This document shows positions 8,030 through 15,396 of a stretch of 64,000 bases of DNA, piece by piece. Location of the stretch: positions 62,001 through 126,000 of IMG/VR virus record IMGVR_UViG_3300042914_002334; one strand, given 5' to 3'. The DNA is from a virus. Positions within the stretch are counted from its first letter, which is position 1. Every line of letters begins with the position of its first letter. The notes beneath the pieces were generated by a model. That model ran no database searches. It was not told where the DNA came from and was given only the letters and a program-made list of their open reading frames with translations. The position numbers and the translations under genes were made by a program.

Positions 8030-9483
8030 TTATATTCCAATTTTTCAATAGTGTAAGGGTAATTTGCTTCTCTGTAGAACTCTTTTCTTTTTGTAAGATG
8101 TCGCTTAGCGAATCTACAACTGCTGGTTATATCCCAGATTTGAACGAAGTCTTTGTCTTCTGCTTTTCTAATGCCTCGCCCAATACTTTGTATAACTCTG
8201 ACAAAGCTCTTTCCGGGCTCCAAAAGAACCAGATTAAAAATACGAGGGATATTAATACCCACAGCGGCCACACCATAAGTCGCCACAATAATCTTGTCAT
8301 CACTAATCGCAACTTCATCATATTCTTCCTTACGCTCTTTTAGTTTTGTTTTTCCGCGAATGAACACGCTGTTTGGCAATCTTTTTACTAATTCTTCTCC
8401 AGCAGCAACTCTATCGACCAAAATCAAAGTATTTCCCGAGTCAACTATCTTTTCTATCAATGACGATATTACATTCAATCGTTTCTCGTCAGTTAGTAAA
8501 TGAGAAAGTTCGCTCTGATAATCTCTGAATTCTGCATTGTCTTGCATCTGCACAACGTTTACATGACACATAGACAGAACGCCAACATTTTGTAATTCGT
8601 TAGCACTGAGTTTGCCAATCACCGAACCTATACAAGTGAATAGTGCCTGACTGGCATATTTATCTTTCGGAATAGTTCCAGTCAAACCCCATCGAATTGG
8701 AATTTTGGACATTACTCCGCTTAATAGAGTTTTGAGTGCGTCGGCTTTTACAGAATGCGCCTCGTCTATCATTATACAGATAACACCATCAATGAATTCA
8801 TCAATCGTAATGTCAGTGTTGCCGTCTTTGGTATTCTTGAGCAAGTTGTTCAAACTTTGCCAAGTGCAAATTGTATGTTTGCGACCGTGCTCTTTTCTGT
8901 CTCCGAAATATACGCCAACATCTAAGCCAAGATTTATGTAATCTGCTTCGGTTTGAGTAACTAATGATTTGTTTGGGACAACAACTATCGTTCTGCCCGA
9001 ATTTTCACAGCAGTAACTTAATGCTGCTGTAATAATCGTTTTTCCACTGCCAGTAGCAATCTCTTGCATGCTCTGCGGATTGTTCAAAAACTTGTTGACT
9101 ATCTCAACTTGATAGTCTCTAAGAACTATAGGCTGTCCCGCAATTGGGTGTCCGGCTGGCCAAGTTTTATGACTGAATGAATTTTCGTTTATCTCGCTGA
9201 ATTCAAAAACGGTAGAGTAATCTCTGGTATCTTCAAGTTCAATGTCGTAATTGCACTCTTCTAAATACGGAAGAATTTCTTCCAGTAAGTTTATGTATGT
9301 GGATCCACCCAATTGAAAGTAGGACGCTTTGCCATCCCATCTTCCTAATCTCACGCTTGGTAAATATTTTGCTCCTGGTATTTCATAACTGAACTTTTTC
9401 ACAAGAGCACGACGAGCATCTAAATCCAATCCCTCTATTTTTGCATTTACTTCGTCGCGAATTATTATTTTACATTTTTTCAT
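8026..9483 (-). CDS. uvsW: UvsW-like SF2 DNA/RNA helicase
   Basis: 485 aa, as in T4 UvsW. The N-terminal double-stranded-DNA-binding module contains RLGRWDGKASYF. Helicase motifs follow: Q-like LRDYQ (~123), Walker A ATGSGKT (~144), DEAH (~240), GLTGT, and C-terminal VIQSIGRGIRK. It unwinds branched DNA and R-loops and switches origin-dependent to recombination-dependent replication. The ATG at 9481-9483 is chosen over the TTG at 9484-9486. Only 6 bases separate it from the -10 TATACT, so the early mRNA is probably leaderless. It heads the operon that runs to 5520. Confidence 0.93.
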   Translation of the reverse strand: MKKCKIIIRDEVNAKIEGLDLDARRALVKKFSYEIPGAKYLPSVRLGRWDGKASYFQLGGSTYINLLEEILPYLEECNYDIELEDTRDYSTVFEFSEINENSFSHKTWPAGHPIAGQPIVLRDYQVEIVNKFLNNPQSMQEIATGSGKTIITAALSYCCENSGRTIVVVPNKSLVTQTEADYINLGLDVGVYFGDRKEHGRKHTICTWQSLNNLLKNTKDGNTDITIDEFIDGVICIMIDEAHSVKADALKTLLSGVMSKIPIRWGLTGTIPKDKYASQALFTCIGSVIGKLSANELQNVGVLSMCHVNVVQMQDNAEFRDYQSELSHLLTDEKRLNVISSLIEKIVDSGNTLILVDRVAAGEELVKRLPNSVFIRGKTKLKERKEEYDEVAISDDKIIVATYGVAAVGINIPRIFNLVLLEPGKSFVRVIQSIGRGIRKAEDKDFVQIWDITSSCRFAKRHLTKRKEFYREANYPYTIEKLEYK

Positions 9484-9489
9484 CAAGAC

Positions 9490-9519
9490 AGTATATACAA
9501 TTCAATGCTGAATTGTCAA
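9490..9519 (-). promoter_or_regulatory. sigma70 promoter of uvsW operon
   Basis: TTGACA (9514-9519), 18-bp spacer, TATACT (9490-9495), minus strand. The -10 is 6 bases from the uvsW ATG. Confidence 0.8.
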
Positions 9520-9535
9520 ACATCTTATAGCCAAA

Positions 9536-9754
9536 TTATTTGGCACTGGACTTTTTTAAAATGACCCAATCATTGAATGGCGTTATTTGTTTGCCATTAT
9601 CAAGTAGCAATTTGCTACCTTCGACTGCGGTTACTGTTCGCGTCTCGCCAGTTTTTTTGCTTTTGATAACATCGCCGCGCATTATTCCGCGACCATATGG
9701 ATACTTGCTTTCGCTTCCACCATAACTCTCATTCAATAGTTCTGTTATCTTCAT
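9536..9754 (-). CDS. Small protein with capsid-targeting-like N-terminus and KOW/SH3-like body
   Basis: 72 aa. MKITELLNES at the N-terminus matches the T4 internal-protein targeting pattern and contains LxE for prohead-protease cleavage. The remaining ~60 residues (GDVIKSKKTGETRTVTAVEG, KLLLDNGKQITPF) look like a small SH3-like barrel. The ATG is 5 bases after a late octamer AATAAATA and has no SD, so a leaderless late transcript is likely. Packaging into the head is inference. Confidence 0.7.
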   Translation of the reverse strand: MKITELLNESYGGSESKYPYGRGIMRGDVIKSKKTGETRTVTAVEGSKLLLDNGKQITPFNDWVILKKSSAK

Positions 9755-9759
9755 GTAGT

Positions 9760-9767
9760 TATTTATT
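9760..9767 (-). promoter_or_regulatory. Late promoter octamer, leaderless spacing
   Basis: AATAAATA on the minus strand ends 5 bases before the ATG at 9754. Confidence 0.55.
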
Positions 9768-9775
9768 CAAAAAGC

Positions 9776-9802
9776 AAAAAGGACTCCGAAGAGTCCTTTT
9801 AT
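9776..9802. terminator. UUCG-loop terminator after the early block
   Basis: GGACTC / GAGTCC stem flanked by A and T runs. On the minus strand the loop is TTCG. It follows the stop of the AAA+ gene (9816) and ends the early block. Confidence 0.85.
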
Positions 9803-9815
9803 TGAGTGCAGTATT

Positions 9816-10865
9816 TCAGCCAGCTCGCATGCAAGTCTCACGAGCCAGACCCTTCCAGTCGGAAGCATCGATCCTGAACAGATCGGCAATCTTGAGACTC
9901 ATACGCAAAGAAATTTCGCGCATCTTGGTGCGATTATCCCACATAAAGTCCATAATCTGGTTCGCTTGATCAGCGTCAAAATCATAGTCAGCAAACAGAC
10001 CACCAACCGAATCCTTGCTGGCATCCGCGTGAACCTGCTTGATACGAAGCATCTTATCACGCTCGGTGTTGATGGTCAGGTCCAGATAGTGACAACGAGA
10101 TTGCAGTGCCTCCAAGTGTGCGGTAATTTTCTTGCTGCGACGATCATTAAAGTCCAGGTTAGTCACGAAGATGCACGAACCATTGAACTCGAAATCGGTC
10201 GGAATGCCTTCCTTACGCAGAAAAGAAGAGTCGCTGTTCCACCAAATCCGGCGACGCTTGCCAGAATCCAGTGCAGCCTTCAGAATGTTGAGTGCATCTG
10301 GGTCATCCCAAACATCGCAATCGTCAAAAACCAGCACATTCTTGCTATCGCTATACTTATACAGCAGAGCATACAGACCAATGGCAGTAATAGCACCCTT
10401 GACAATTTCGAAGCGAGTGCGCTTTCCGGCCAACTTATCGAATAGACTTGCCTTCTCCAGTTGAGTTTCGATACCAAAAGACTTGCCAACGCCAGGAGGG
10501 CCAGTAACAATCATGGCGCGACACTCACCGTTGATAGTGGCCTTGGTCATGGTGTCCAGAATGCCAAAGCGACGACGAATGCGATTCATGGCTTGCTCGT
10601 CCGTCTCGTTAGTCTCCTCGACCACAGAAGCGGGAACGAAAGCGGCAACACGGGCAGAAGAAGAAGAACTCACCAGAACCTCGACATCAGCCGGATTGGC
10701 AATTTCAATATAGACTTGTCGAGAATCGCCTGGCAGTTGACCCTCATTCTTGACTTGAACGCGACCAGAAGTAGATTCGAGCGGGCGAGCCAGCGTGAAG
10801 GTGAGATTTTCCACGGCATAGTTCATCTTACGATACACACCGCGCTTGACGAGAATCTTGGACAT
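9816..10865 (-). CDS. AAA+ ATPase
   Basis: 349 aa. The N-terminal ~90 residues lack a known domain and include a Ser/Ala linker. The AAA+ core has Walker A GPPGVGKS (122-129), Walker B VLVFDDCD (177-184), a sensor-1-like IFVTNLDF, and an arginine-rich ALQSRCHYLDL region. The helical lid is ~270-349. Such ATPases occur in diverse large phages without an assigned task; candidates are clamp-loader-like, helicase-loader-like or protein-remodelling. It is the last gene of the early block, with its own sigma70 promoter (10898-10926), and is GC-rich relative to the late genes. Confidence 0.88.
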   Translation of the reverse strand: MSKILVKRGVYRKMNYAVENLTFTLARPLESTSGRVQVKNEGQLPGDSRQVYIEIANPADVEVLVSSSSSARVAAFVPASVVEETNETDEQAMNRIRRRFGILDTMTKATINGECRAMIVTGPPGVGKSFGIETQLEKASLFDKLAGKRTRFEIVKGAITAIGLYALLYKYSDSKNVLVFDDCDVWDDPDALNILKAALDSGKRRRIWWNSDSSFLRKEGIPTDFEFNGSCIFVTNLDFNDRRSKKITAHLEALQSRCHYLDLTINTERDKMLRIKQVHADASKDSVGGLFADYDFDADQANQIMDFMWDNRTKMREISLRMSLKIADLFRIDASDWKGLARETCMRAG

Positions 10866-10897
10866 TTCGAGAACCTTTCTTAACTGTCGATAGATGT

Positions 10898-10926
10898 ATT
10901 ATATACAATAACCGATTTATTGTCAA
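10898..10926 (-). promoter_or_regulatory. Consensus sigma70 promoter
   Basis: TTGACA (10921-10926), 17 bp, TATAAT (10898-10903): a perfect match in both boxes. It drives the AAA+ gene, and its -35 starts 3 bases after the stop of 10930-11679. Confidence 0.92.
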
Positions 10927-10929
10927 ATT

Positions 10930-11679
10930 TCAGGAAATTTTTACCCGAGTCATCTTGGTAACTTGCTTATCAGCATGCGTTTTGACAGTGCCAGTGACAG
11001 AAATCTTGCGACCGATATCAATACTGAATTTCAGAGAAAAGAAAGCCACTTGATCCTCATCCGTGATTACCGTCACAAAGTAGCAGTTCCATTGCTGACT
11101 GAATACCACCTTGAGCACTTCACCAGTGAATGATACTTTGTCTCCGACAACACCAATATGATCGCCACGAGCGTCGGAAATGCGATCCTCTACAGATTGA
11201 CGCACTGTAGCACGTTCGTATCCTGCGGGAAGATACGCAATTGTACCCAGATCACGTTCGCTCACAGTCTCGCCGTTAGCAAGTGCAAGCGCCTTGGCAT
11301 CGAATTCATTCAACACCTTGCCACCAAGAATTTTGAACAACAGACCCTTGTAATGTGTGCGAATCTTCTCGCCCATTTCGCGGTCAAAGTCCGTAAGGGT
11401 AGATTGATCGGCAAGCATTTGGACCATCAGTTCACGGTTGCTTTGCTGCGGAACCATCTTACCTTCACTGTTAGTAGTGAAGGACCCTGCCTTGACATAC
11501 TCATTTCCAACTGCACAGAAAGCAGCAAACGCAACAGCAAACGCGGTGCTGGTATCGTGCATCACGGGCCGAGGGCGGGTATACCGTTGGCTGCGTGCCG
11601 GCTTATAGTCTTCATCTGCTTGACACAGAGTCTTGACTTGATAATCGGTCATACCAGAAACATCAACAAAACCAGCCAT
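10930..11679 (-). CDS. Early protein with C-terminal OB-fold-like domain
   Basis: 249 aa. The first ~150 residues are unrecognised and helical. The last ~80 (DKVSFTGEVLKVV, then YFVTVITDEDQVAFFSL, GRKISVTGTVKTH, KMTRVKIS) have the strand order and GTVK pattern of an OB-fold nucleic-acid-binding domain. It has its own promoter (11713-11741). Nucleic-acid binding is inferred from the fold pattern and the specific role is unknown. Confidence 0.72.
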   Translation of the reverse strand: MAGFVDVSGMTDYQVKTLCQADEDYKPARSQRYTRPRPVMHDTSTAFAVAFAAFCAVGNEYVKAGSFTTNSEGKMVPQQSNRELMVQMLADQSTLTDFDREMGEKIRTHYKGLLFKILGGKVLNEFDAKALALANGETVSERDLGTIAYLPAGYERATVRQSVEDRISDARGDHIGVVGDKVSFTGEVLKVVFSQQWNCYFVTVITDEDQVAFFSLKFSIDIGRKISVTGTVKTHADKQVTKMTRVKIS

Positions 11680-11712
11680 TTAATTTGCTCCGTTGTCTAA
11701 CTCAGTGAATAC

Positions 11713-11741
11713 AGTATATCAGTATTTAGATTTATTGTCAA
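11713..11741 (-). promoter_or_regulatory. sigma70 promoter with embedded stop codon
   Basis: TTGACA (11736-11741), 17 bp, TATACT (11713-11718). The TGA stop of 11738-12145 lies inside the -35 hexamer. Confidence 0.9.
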
Positions 11742-12145
11742 AGTCCTAACCCTTTGCAGCCAAAACTTCTCAACTCGGCCGCTGCCTGACTAAGCCTGTT
11801 ATGAGTAACTTCCAAAACAATTTCCTTGCCTCTTTCAACCAATTCATCATACATGTCCTTGGCTTCTTTCAAGCCAAGACCACGCCTATCAAAGACACGA
11901 ATTGCCTTTATGATAGAAATTTTATTTACGTGTGAGCCAAGATTAGTGATAACAATAGAAGAATCCATGCGACCAAGTAGCATGGCTTCAAATGTCCATC
12001 CCTTCAAATCGGGATCAACAGTGTCAGCCAACTGTTCCCACATTTCCATGGCACGGTCGCTGCCGTATACGTTTCCAAGAGCACGAAGAAACATCAAGCC
12101 GGAATCTGTCAGTTCTCTTTTTTGGTCACGCGAAATTTCAGTCAT
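11738..12145 (-). CDS. Protein with ribosomal L7/L12 C-terminal-like domain
   Basis: 135 aa. Residues ~73-130 read VNKISIIKAIRVF, then GLGLKEAKDMYDEL, and end in AAAELRSFGCK. This is the L7/L12 C-terminal domain pattern (IKxVR ... GLGLKEAKxxV ... ALxxAGA). The N-terminal ~70 residues differ from the L7/L12 dimerisation domain. It follows 12148-12642 by 2 bases and probably shares its promoter. The domain recruits translation factors in ribosomes; here it could modulate host translation or serve as a protein-binding module. The domain call is by eye and the role is inferred. Confidence 0.72.
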   Translation of the reverse strand: MTEISRDQKRELTDSGLMFLRALGNVYGSDRAMEMWEQLADTVDPDLKGWTFEAMLLGRMDSSIVITNLGSHVNKISIIKAIRVFDRRGLGLKEAKDMYDELVERGKEIVLEVTHNRLSQAAAELRSFGCKGLGL

Positions 12146-12147
12146 GA

Positions 12148-12642
12148 TTAGGATCCAGTAGACAATATCAAGGTGCGATAATCGTCATCTTCAACAGTAA
12201 AATTCTCAATGAAGATATGATGATTATCATCGCTGGTCTTGATGCATTCGTCTGCGGCGCGCCAGAGAGCGGCCCAAGTGTTGCCCTTAATTGAGGCTTG
12301 CACGGGCTTTGGACCCCAATGATGACGATAAACTACGCGATCTGCGTCACTGAAAGTATGCGGGCCATAAAGATTGTCAACCTCAAGCATAGACCATGCA
12401 GTGCTAAGACCCAATTCTTTCTTCACGGATTCATAGTGACTGTTCTTGCGATTGTATTCTCGCTCTTCCTGTTCGTAGACTCCATTCAGACCATCACGAA
12501 TCAGATTCTTAGCCTTTATCAAAAGTTGATACATTTCCGGATGAAGAACATTTTCCAAGCGGTCACATGCGTGGCGAAGATCGCACAGACCATTATGAAC
12601 TTTCTTGAATTCTTCAAGAGTGAGAGTGGGTGAGATATTCAT
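12148..12642 (-). CDS. Early protein of unknown function
   Basis: 164 aa. A helical, charged N-terminal half (TLEEFKKVHNGLCDLRHACD ...) precedes an alpha/beta C-terminal half (VVYRHHWGPKPVQASI, IFIENFTVEDDDYRTLIL). First gene of a two-gene unit with the L7/L12-like gene, behind the promoter at 12690-12718. It belongs to the GC-richer early block. No family is recognised. Confidence 0.72.
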   Translation of the reverse strand: MNISPTLTLEEFKKVHNGLCDLRHACDRLENVLHPEMYQLLIKAKNLIRDGLNGVYEQEEREYNRKNSHYESVKKELGLSTAWSMLEVDNLYGPHTFSDADRVVYRHHWGPKPVQASIKGNTWAALWRAADECIKTSDDNHHIFIENFTVEDDDYRTLILSTGS

Positions 12643-12689
12643 TTTATGTTTCGTTGTGAGAAGTATTCAAACCAATTCGTAGACAATAC

Positions 12690-12718
12690 AGTCTATCACG
12701 ATATCCATTTATTGTCAA
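12690..12718 (-). promoter_or_regulatory. sigma70 promoter with embedded stop codon
   Basis: TTGACA (12713-12718), 17 bp, TAGACT (12690-12695). The TGA stop of 12715-12936 is within the -35. Confidence 0.87.
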
Positions 12719-12936
12719 ATTCGCAACAATTGATCAAATTTAGCATTGGTGTTATCTTCCTGCTCTTGAATTTCGGCTAGGGCCTGCTTAAGTGTCTTTC
12801 CAGTAGTACCCACATACTGCACCCCATTTTTCCAGTGCGCGAACATACTCACGCCCTCGCGAAGACCGACGTAGTAGGCAGCTGATTGCCTGAGTTGTAG
12901 ATACTGATCCTGTTCGGGAGTAAAATTCTGAATCAT
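12715..12936 (-). CDS. Small early protein
   Basis: 73 aa beginning MIQNFTPEQDQYLQLRQSAA. The ATG at 12934-12936 is chosen because it follows the TAA of 12938-13366 by one base (TAATATG); a longer reading overlaps that gene out of frame. A short beta-hairpin-like segment (KNGVQYVGTTGKTLKQAL) follows. It shares the promoter of the upstream gene. Function unknown. Confidence 0.7.
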   Translation of the reverse strand: MIQNFTPEQDQYLQLRQSAAYYVGLREGVSMFAHWKNGVQYVGTTGKTLKQALAEIQEQEDNTNAKFDQLLRI

Positions 12937-12937
12937 A

Positions 12938-13366
12938 TTATGCAGCCTCACGAAAATAGTCATACGGCAGACCATTACGATAGCACAGATATTCCCAATC
13001 TTCGCCGCAATCGTCGGCGTCCATGATCCAACGGAGTGCAGTTTCACGATTCTTGGCACCAAGATTGATAGTTTCTTCGATGCGCTTCGAGAAGCGGACA
13101 ACGAATTTAGACTCTTCCTCACGACGAATCTGTTCGGCACTCTCGATAGCCTTGCTCAGGCTCTCCAGTTCTTGACGAAAATCTTCGGCTGTCCAATGAC
13201 CGACATCCTGACCGCGAGGACGAAAACCATACGCATCCTTGTATGCGTCCCACCACTCAGTGTGCAATTGCTCAACCAACGACAATTGGTCCCAAGAAGG
13301 GAACTCTTCGGTTTGGGCCGCCTGCGCTTGGGAGAGAGTGATCTGAAAAACAGTGATTTGCGTCAT
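12938..13366 (-). CDS. Early protein of unknown function
   Basis: 142 aa, acidic and mostly helical. It contains LVEQLHTEWWDAYKDAYGFR, FRQELESLSKAIES and an arginine/glutamate-rich helix, and ends CYRNGLPYDYFREAA. First gene of a pair with 12715-12936. The promoter lies at 13400-13428. No family is recognised. GC and codon use match the rest of the early block. Confidence 0.72.
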   Translation of the reverse strand: MTQITVFQITLSQAQAAQTEEFPSWDQLSLVEQLHTEWWDAYKDAYGFRPRGQDVGHWTAEDFRQELESLSKAIESAEQIRREEESKFVVRFSKRIEETINLGAKNRETALRWIMDADDCGEDWEYLCYRNGLPYDYFREAA

Positions 13367-13399
13367 GTCGTTTGCTCAGTTGTCTATCTCAATGAATAC

Positions 13400-13428
13400 A
13401 GTATATCAGAAATTGGATTTATTGTCAA
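13400..13428 (-). promoter_or_regulatory. sigma70 promoter
   Basis: TTGACA (13423-13428), 17 bp, TATACT (13400-13405), 7 bases after the TAA stop of 13436-13642. Confidence 0.9.
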
Positions 13429-13435
13429 ATTTCGG

Positions 13436-13642
13436 TTACTCAACACGCTGGCGACTGATATGTGCGTCCAAAAACGACATAGCACTCTCGCCAAACTGTT
13501 TGATACCAGCCTCGTAAGCATCGTCATAACGCTCATAGACACCGTAAACTGTGCCACGATAGACAAGAACATTGACCACGCCAGGCTGATCTTCGGGAAG
13601 ACCCAGTGCCCTACGCAATTCTTCTCGGGTTCTCTTTGCCAT
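13436..13642 (-). CDS. Small early protein
   Basis: 68 aa, basic at the start (MAKRTREELRRALGLPEDQP) with a beta segment (VNVLVYRGTVYGVYERYDDA) and a helical end. Single-gene unit behind the promoter at 13673-13701. Size, charge and early timing suit a host-modifying factor, but this is not supported by homology. Confidence 0.7.
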   Translation of the reverse strand: MAKRTREELRRALGLPEDQPGVVNVLVYRGTVYGVYERYDDAYEAGIKQFGESAMSFLDAHISRQRVE

Positions 13643-13672
13643 CAGTTGCTCCGTTGTCTCGACTATGAATAT

Positions 13673-13701
13673 AGTATATCAAGAAATGAATTTATCGTCA
13701 A
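13673..13701 (-). promoter_or_regulatory. sigma70 promoter with embedded stop codon
   Basis: TTGACG (13696-13701), 17 bp, TATACT (13673-13678). The TGA of the 54-aa gene is at 13698-13700, inside the -35. Confidence 0.85.
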
Positions 13702-13862
13702 ACTTGAGTCTCGATGTATTCATCTTCGATTTCTTCCATAGAATCGACCTCAGCATACACCCACTGAATAGGAATTTCCATCACTCGTGCGATAATCTGA
13801 GGCTCTTGATCACTTGCAAGACGATCTTGAATTTCAATAGAAATATCTGACATCTTAGACAT
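13698..13862 (-). CDS. Small acidic early protein, 54 aa
   Basis: 54 aa from ATG 13860-13862 to TGA 13698-13700, product MSKMSDISIEIQDRLASDQE and so on. Preceded by TAAGGATTAAACAAC, a usable SD. It lies 19 bases behind 13882-14157 with no promoter between, so the two are co-transcribed. Its stop sits in the next promoter's -35, as for four other genes of the block, which supports it as real. The tail is strongly acidic (SMEEIEDEYIE). Function unknown. Confidence 0.72.
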   Translation of the reverse strand: MSKMSDISIEIQDRLASDQEPQIIARVMEIPIQWVYAEVDSMEEIEDEYIETQV

Positions 13863-13881
13863 GTTGTTTAATCCTTAAAAA

Positions 13882-14157
13882 TTACACAGACTGAAGCATC
13901 GAAGCAGGCACCTTCCAGAGCCTGGACCCAACTTGAATCAACATGTTCTTACGATTGACTTTTTGCACCAGACCGATCATGGTCTGACCAGTGCGAGAAG
14001 AAGTAAACTTTACCTCCGTGCCAACAGAATAAGTGTTCTTATTCTGACAAGCCAATTGCGCTCGTGCAAAAGTCACAGCAGAGATAATAGAATTCAGTTG
14101 TTCGTTCGTGAAGTCGCCAAACATGATAGCAGAATTGATGTCCTTGATCGTGTTCAT
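13882..14157 (-). CDS. Early protein with SH3/KOW-like C-terminus
   Basis: 91 aa. The helical N-terminus has IMFGDFTNEQLNSIISAV. The C-terminal ~45 residues (YSVGTEVKFTSSRTGQTMIG, VQKVNRKNMLIQVGSRLWKV) look like a small SH3/KOW-type barrel, with the Val-Gly-x-x-Val-x-Phe start seen in similar short phage proteins. Promoter at 14191-14219. It might bind nucleic acid; the exact role is unknown. Confidence 0.75.
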   Translation of the reverse strand: MNTIKDINSAIMFGDFTNEQLNSIISAVTFARAQLACQNKNTYSVGTEVKFTSSRTGQTMIGLVQKVNRKNMLIQVGSRLWKVPASMLQSV

Positions 14158-14190
14158 TTAGAATCTCCAGTTGTCTAACTCAATGAATAC

Positions 14191-14219
14191 AGTATATCAA
14201 AAATTGGATTATTTGTCAA
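14191..14219 (-). promoter_or_regulatory. sigma70 promoter with embedded stop codon
   Basis: TTGACA (14214-14219), 17 bp, TATACT (14191-14196). The TGA of 14216-14668 is inside the -35. Confidence 0.9.
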
Positions 14220-14668
14220 ATTTGGGGTTGAAGACGAGCCTTGATTTCCATGAAAAACTGATGATACTTTGCCATGCGGGCAATGTCCTTTTCGCTAACA
14301 CCCTTTAGACGCCGAATGTCGGTATTGTGTCGAAGATCAGCCATCTTGACGCGCATGGCATCCTCATTGGCAAATACACCATTCTTGTATTCTTCATAAG
14401 TCTGACCTGGCAGTTTGGTCAGAGAACGAATGCCATTGATAACTCGGTCGCTGATTCCAGCGTCACGCAAGTCCTTGTAGGTCGTAGAGGTATCTTCGAT
14501 AACATCGTGACCCAGTGCAATGCACATAAGTTCTTCGTCATCGGTCTTGAGATAGTGCATTACCTTTAGCGGATGCAGAATGTAGGGATTGCCCCCTCGA
14601 TCAAACTGGCCAGCGTGAGCGTTGGTAACAATAACCAACATTCTGTCAAGCATTTCGCCCTTTTTCAT
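14216..14668 (-). CDS. HD-domain small alarmone hydrolase-like protein (SpoT/MESH1 type)
   Basis: 150 aa from the ATG at 14666-14668; a GTG two codons upstream is possible. It has the compact RelA/SpoT hydrolase pattern: AHAGQFDRGGNPYILHP (~17-33), ALGHDVIEDT with HD (54-55) and ED (58-59), and VKMADLRHN (~107-115). Such enzymes remove the 3'-pyrophosphate of (p)ppGpp using a metal held by the His/Asp residues. No synthetase domain is present. Its early promoter suggests it lowers the host stringent response during takeover. Activity is inferred from motifs. Confidence 0.82.
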   Translation of the reverse strand: MKKGEMLDRMLVIVTNAHAGQFDRGGNPYILHPLKVMHYLKTDDEELMCIALGHDVIEDTSTTYKDLRDAGISDRVINGIRSLTKLPGQTYEEYKNGVFANEDAMRVKMADLRHNTDIRRLKGVSEKDIARMAKYHQFFMEIKARLQPQI

Positions 14669-14693
14669 AATCACCCTTTCTATCTATAGAGAT

Positions 14694-14722
14694 ATTATAG
14701 AGCAATGCTGTTTAATAGTCAA
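14694..14722 (-). promoter_or_regulatory. sigma70 promoter overlapping upstream coding end
   Basis: TTGACT (14717-14722), 17 bp, TATAAT (14694-14699). The -35 overlaps the last codons of 14712-14966. Confidence 0.88.
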
Positions 14723-14966
14723 TGTCTTCACAACCCAAGCGACGATTGAGAATCTTGCTATCCTCTTCATCACGGCTCTTGACGCGCAGACTGATACTTT
14801 CACCGTAGCACACGTAGCGATTGTCCTGAATGTAGCAGAATCCTGCGCCTATGATTTTGCTACGAGAGAAAAGCGCTCGGGCAACATCGGCGTGACTGGG
14901 GCCAACTTCGCTGAATATCACAGGAATTTGATCATCATTGATGATATACTTTGCCTTATAGATCAT
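14712..14966 (-). CDS. Small conserved phage protein
   Basis: 84 aa. The segments IIGAGFCYIQDNRYVCYGES and RDEEDSKILNRRLG resemble a small protein I have seen in unrelated proteobacterial phages: a beta-rich half, then a short helix ending in LG. Own promoter at 14991-15019. Function unknown. Confidence 0.72.
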   Translation of the reverse strand: MIYKAKYIINDDQIPVIFSEVGPSHADVARALFSRSKIIGAGFCYIQDNRYVCYGESISLRVKSRDEEDSKILNRRLGCEDIDY

Positions 14967-14990
14967 TTTGCTTTCCTTATCGTATAAGTT

Positions 14991-15019
14991 ATTATGACAG
15001 AAATAACAATTTCTGTCAA
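14991..15019 (-). promoter_or_regulatory. sigma70 promoter
   Basis: TTGACA (15014-15019), 17 bp, CATAAT (14991-14996). One base separates the -35 from the TGA stop of 15021-15281. The spacer contains an inverted repeat (ACAGAAAT / ATTTCTGT) that could be an operator. Confidence 0.87.
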
Positions 15020-15020
15020 A

Positions 15021-15281
15021 TCAGAGTTGATTCAGTTCCAGTTGCAATTCAGAAAAGTTCTTAAAAACTTGTGATCCAGTGCGACTGGACCGCAGAATTA
15101 GAAAGTTTCGATTGTAAATCTCGACCGTGGCGTCAAGAGTTCGAGCACGGCCAAAAGTGATACTCAAAAACTTGACGCCCTTTTTGTTGATATGACTACC
15201 TGTAAGAATTCCGTATGGGGCCGTAAAGTTCTGAGACTTGGCCCACGCTTCTATGGAAGAAAGAATTTCTTGACTGTTCAT
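15021..15281 (-). CDS. Small early protein
   Basis: 86 aa starting MNSQEILSSIEAWAKSQ. The ATG at 15279-15281 follows the TGA of the 37-aa gene by one base (TGACATG), so the longer reading upstream is rejected. The body is beta-rich (GVKFLSITFGRARTLDATVE, FLILRSSRTG). Second gene of a pair. Function unknown. Confidence 0.7.
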   Translation of the reverse strand: MNSQEILSSIEAWAKSQNFTAPYGILTGSHINKKGVKFLSITFGRARTLDATVEIYNRNFLILRSSRTGSQVFKNFSELQLELNQL

Positions 15282-15282
15282 G

Positions 15283-15396
15283 TCAGCCGAACTCCGAATA
15301 GATTTCCATGTCAGTTTCGTATCGCTCGACAAATGCAAAAATTGCATCGTCGTCTTGCGACTCTTGAACTTGAGTTTCGATGTTGTCAGAATTCAT
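15283..15396 (-). CDS. Very small acidic early protein, 37 aa
   Basis: 37 aa from ATG 15394-15396 (SD GGAGACGG) to TGA 15283-15285. The product starts MNSDNIETQVQESQDDDAIF and is very acidic. It is the first reading frame behind the promoter at 15420-15448 and is coupled to 15021-15281 by a TGACATG junction. It may be a true product or a leader peptide that couples translation of its neighbour. Confidence 0.65.
   Translation of the reverse strand: MNSDNIETQVQESQDDDAIFAFVERYETDMEIYSEFG

Noticed and set aside
11158-11700. 180-aa plus-strand frame opposite 10930-11679
   Set aside because: Antisense shadow of a well-supported early gene with its own promoter. The long open antisense frame follows from GC-richer codons.
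12937-13140. Upstream extension of the 73-aa gene (12715-12936)
   Set aside because: The extension overlaps 12938-13366 out of frame and lacks an SD. The TAATATG junction supports the ATG at 12936.
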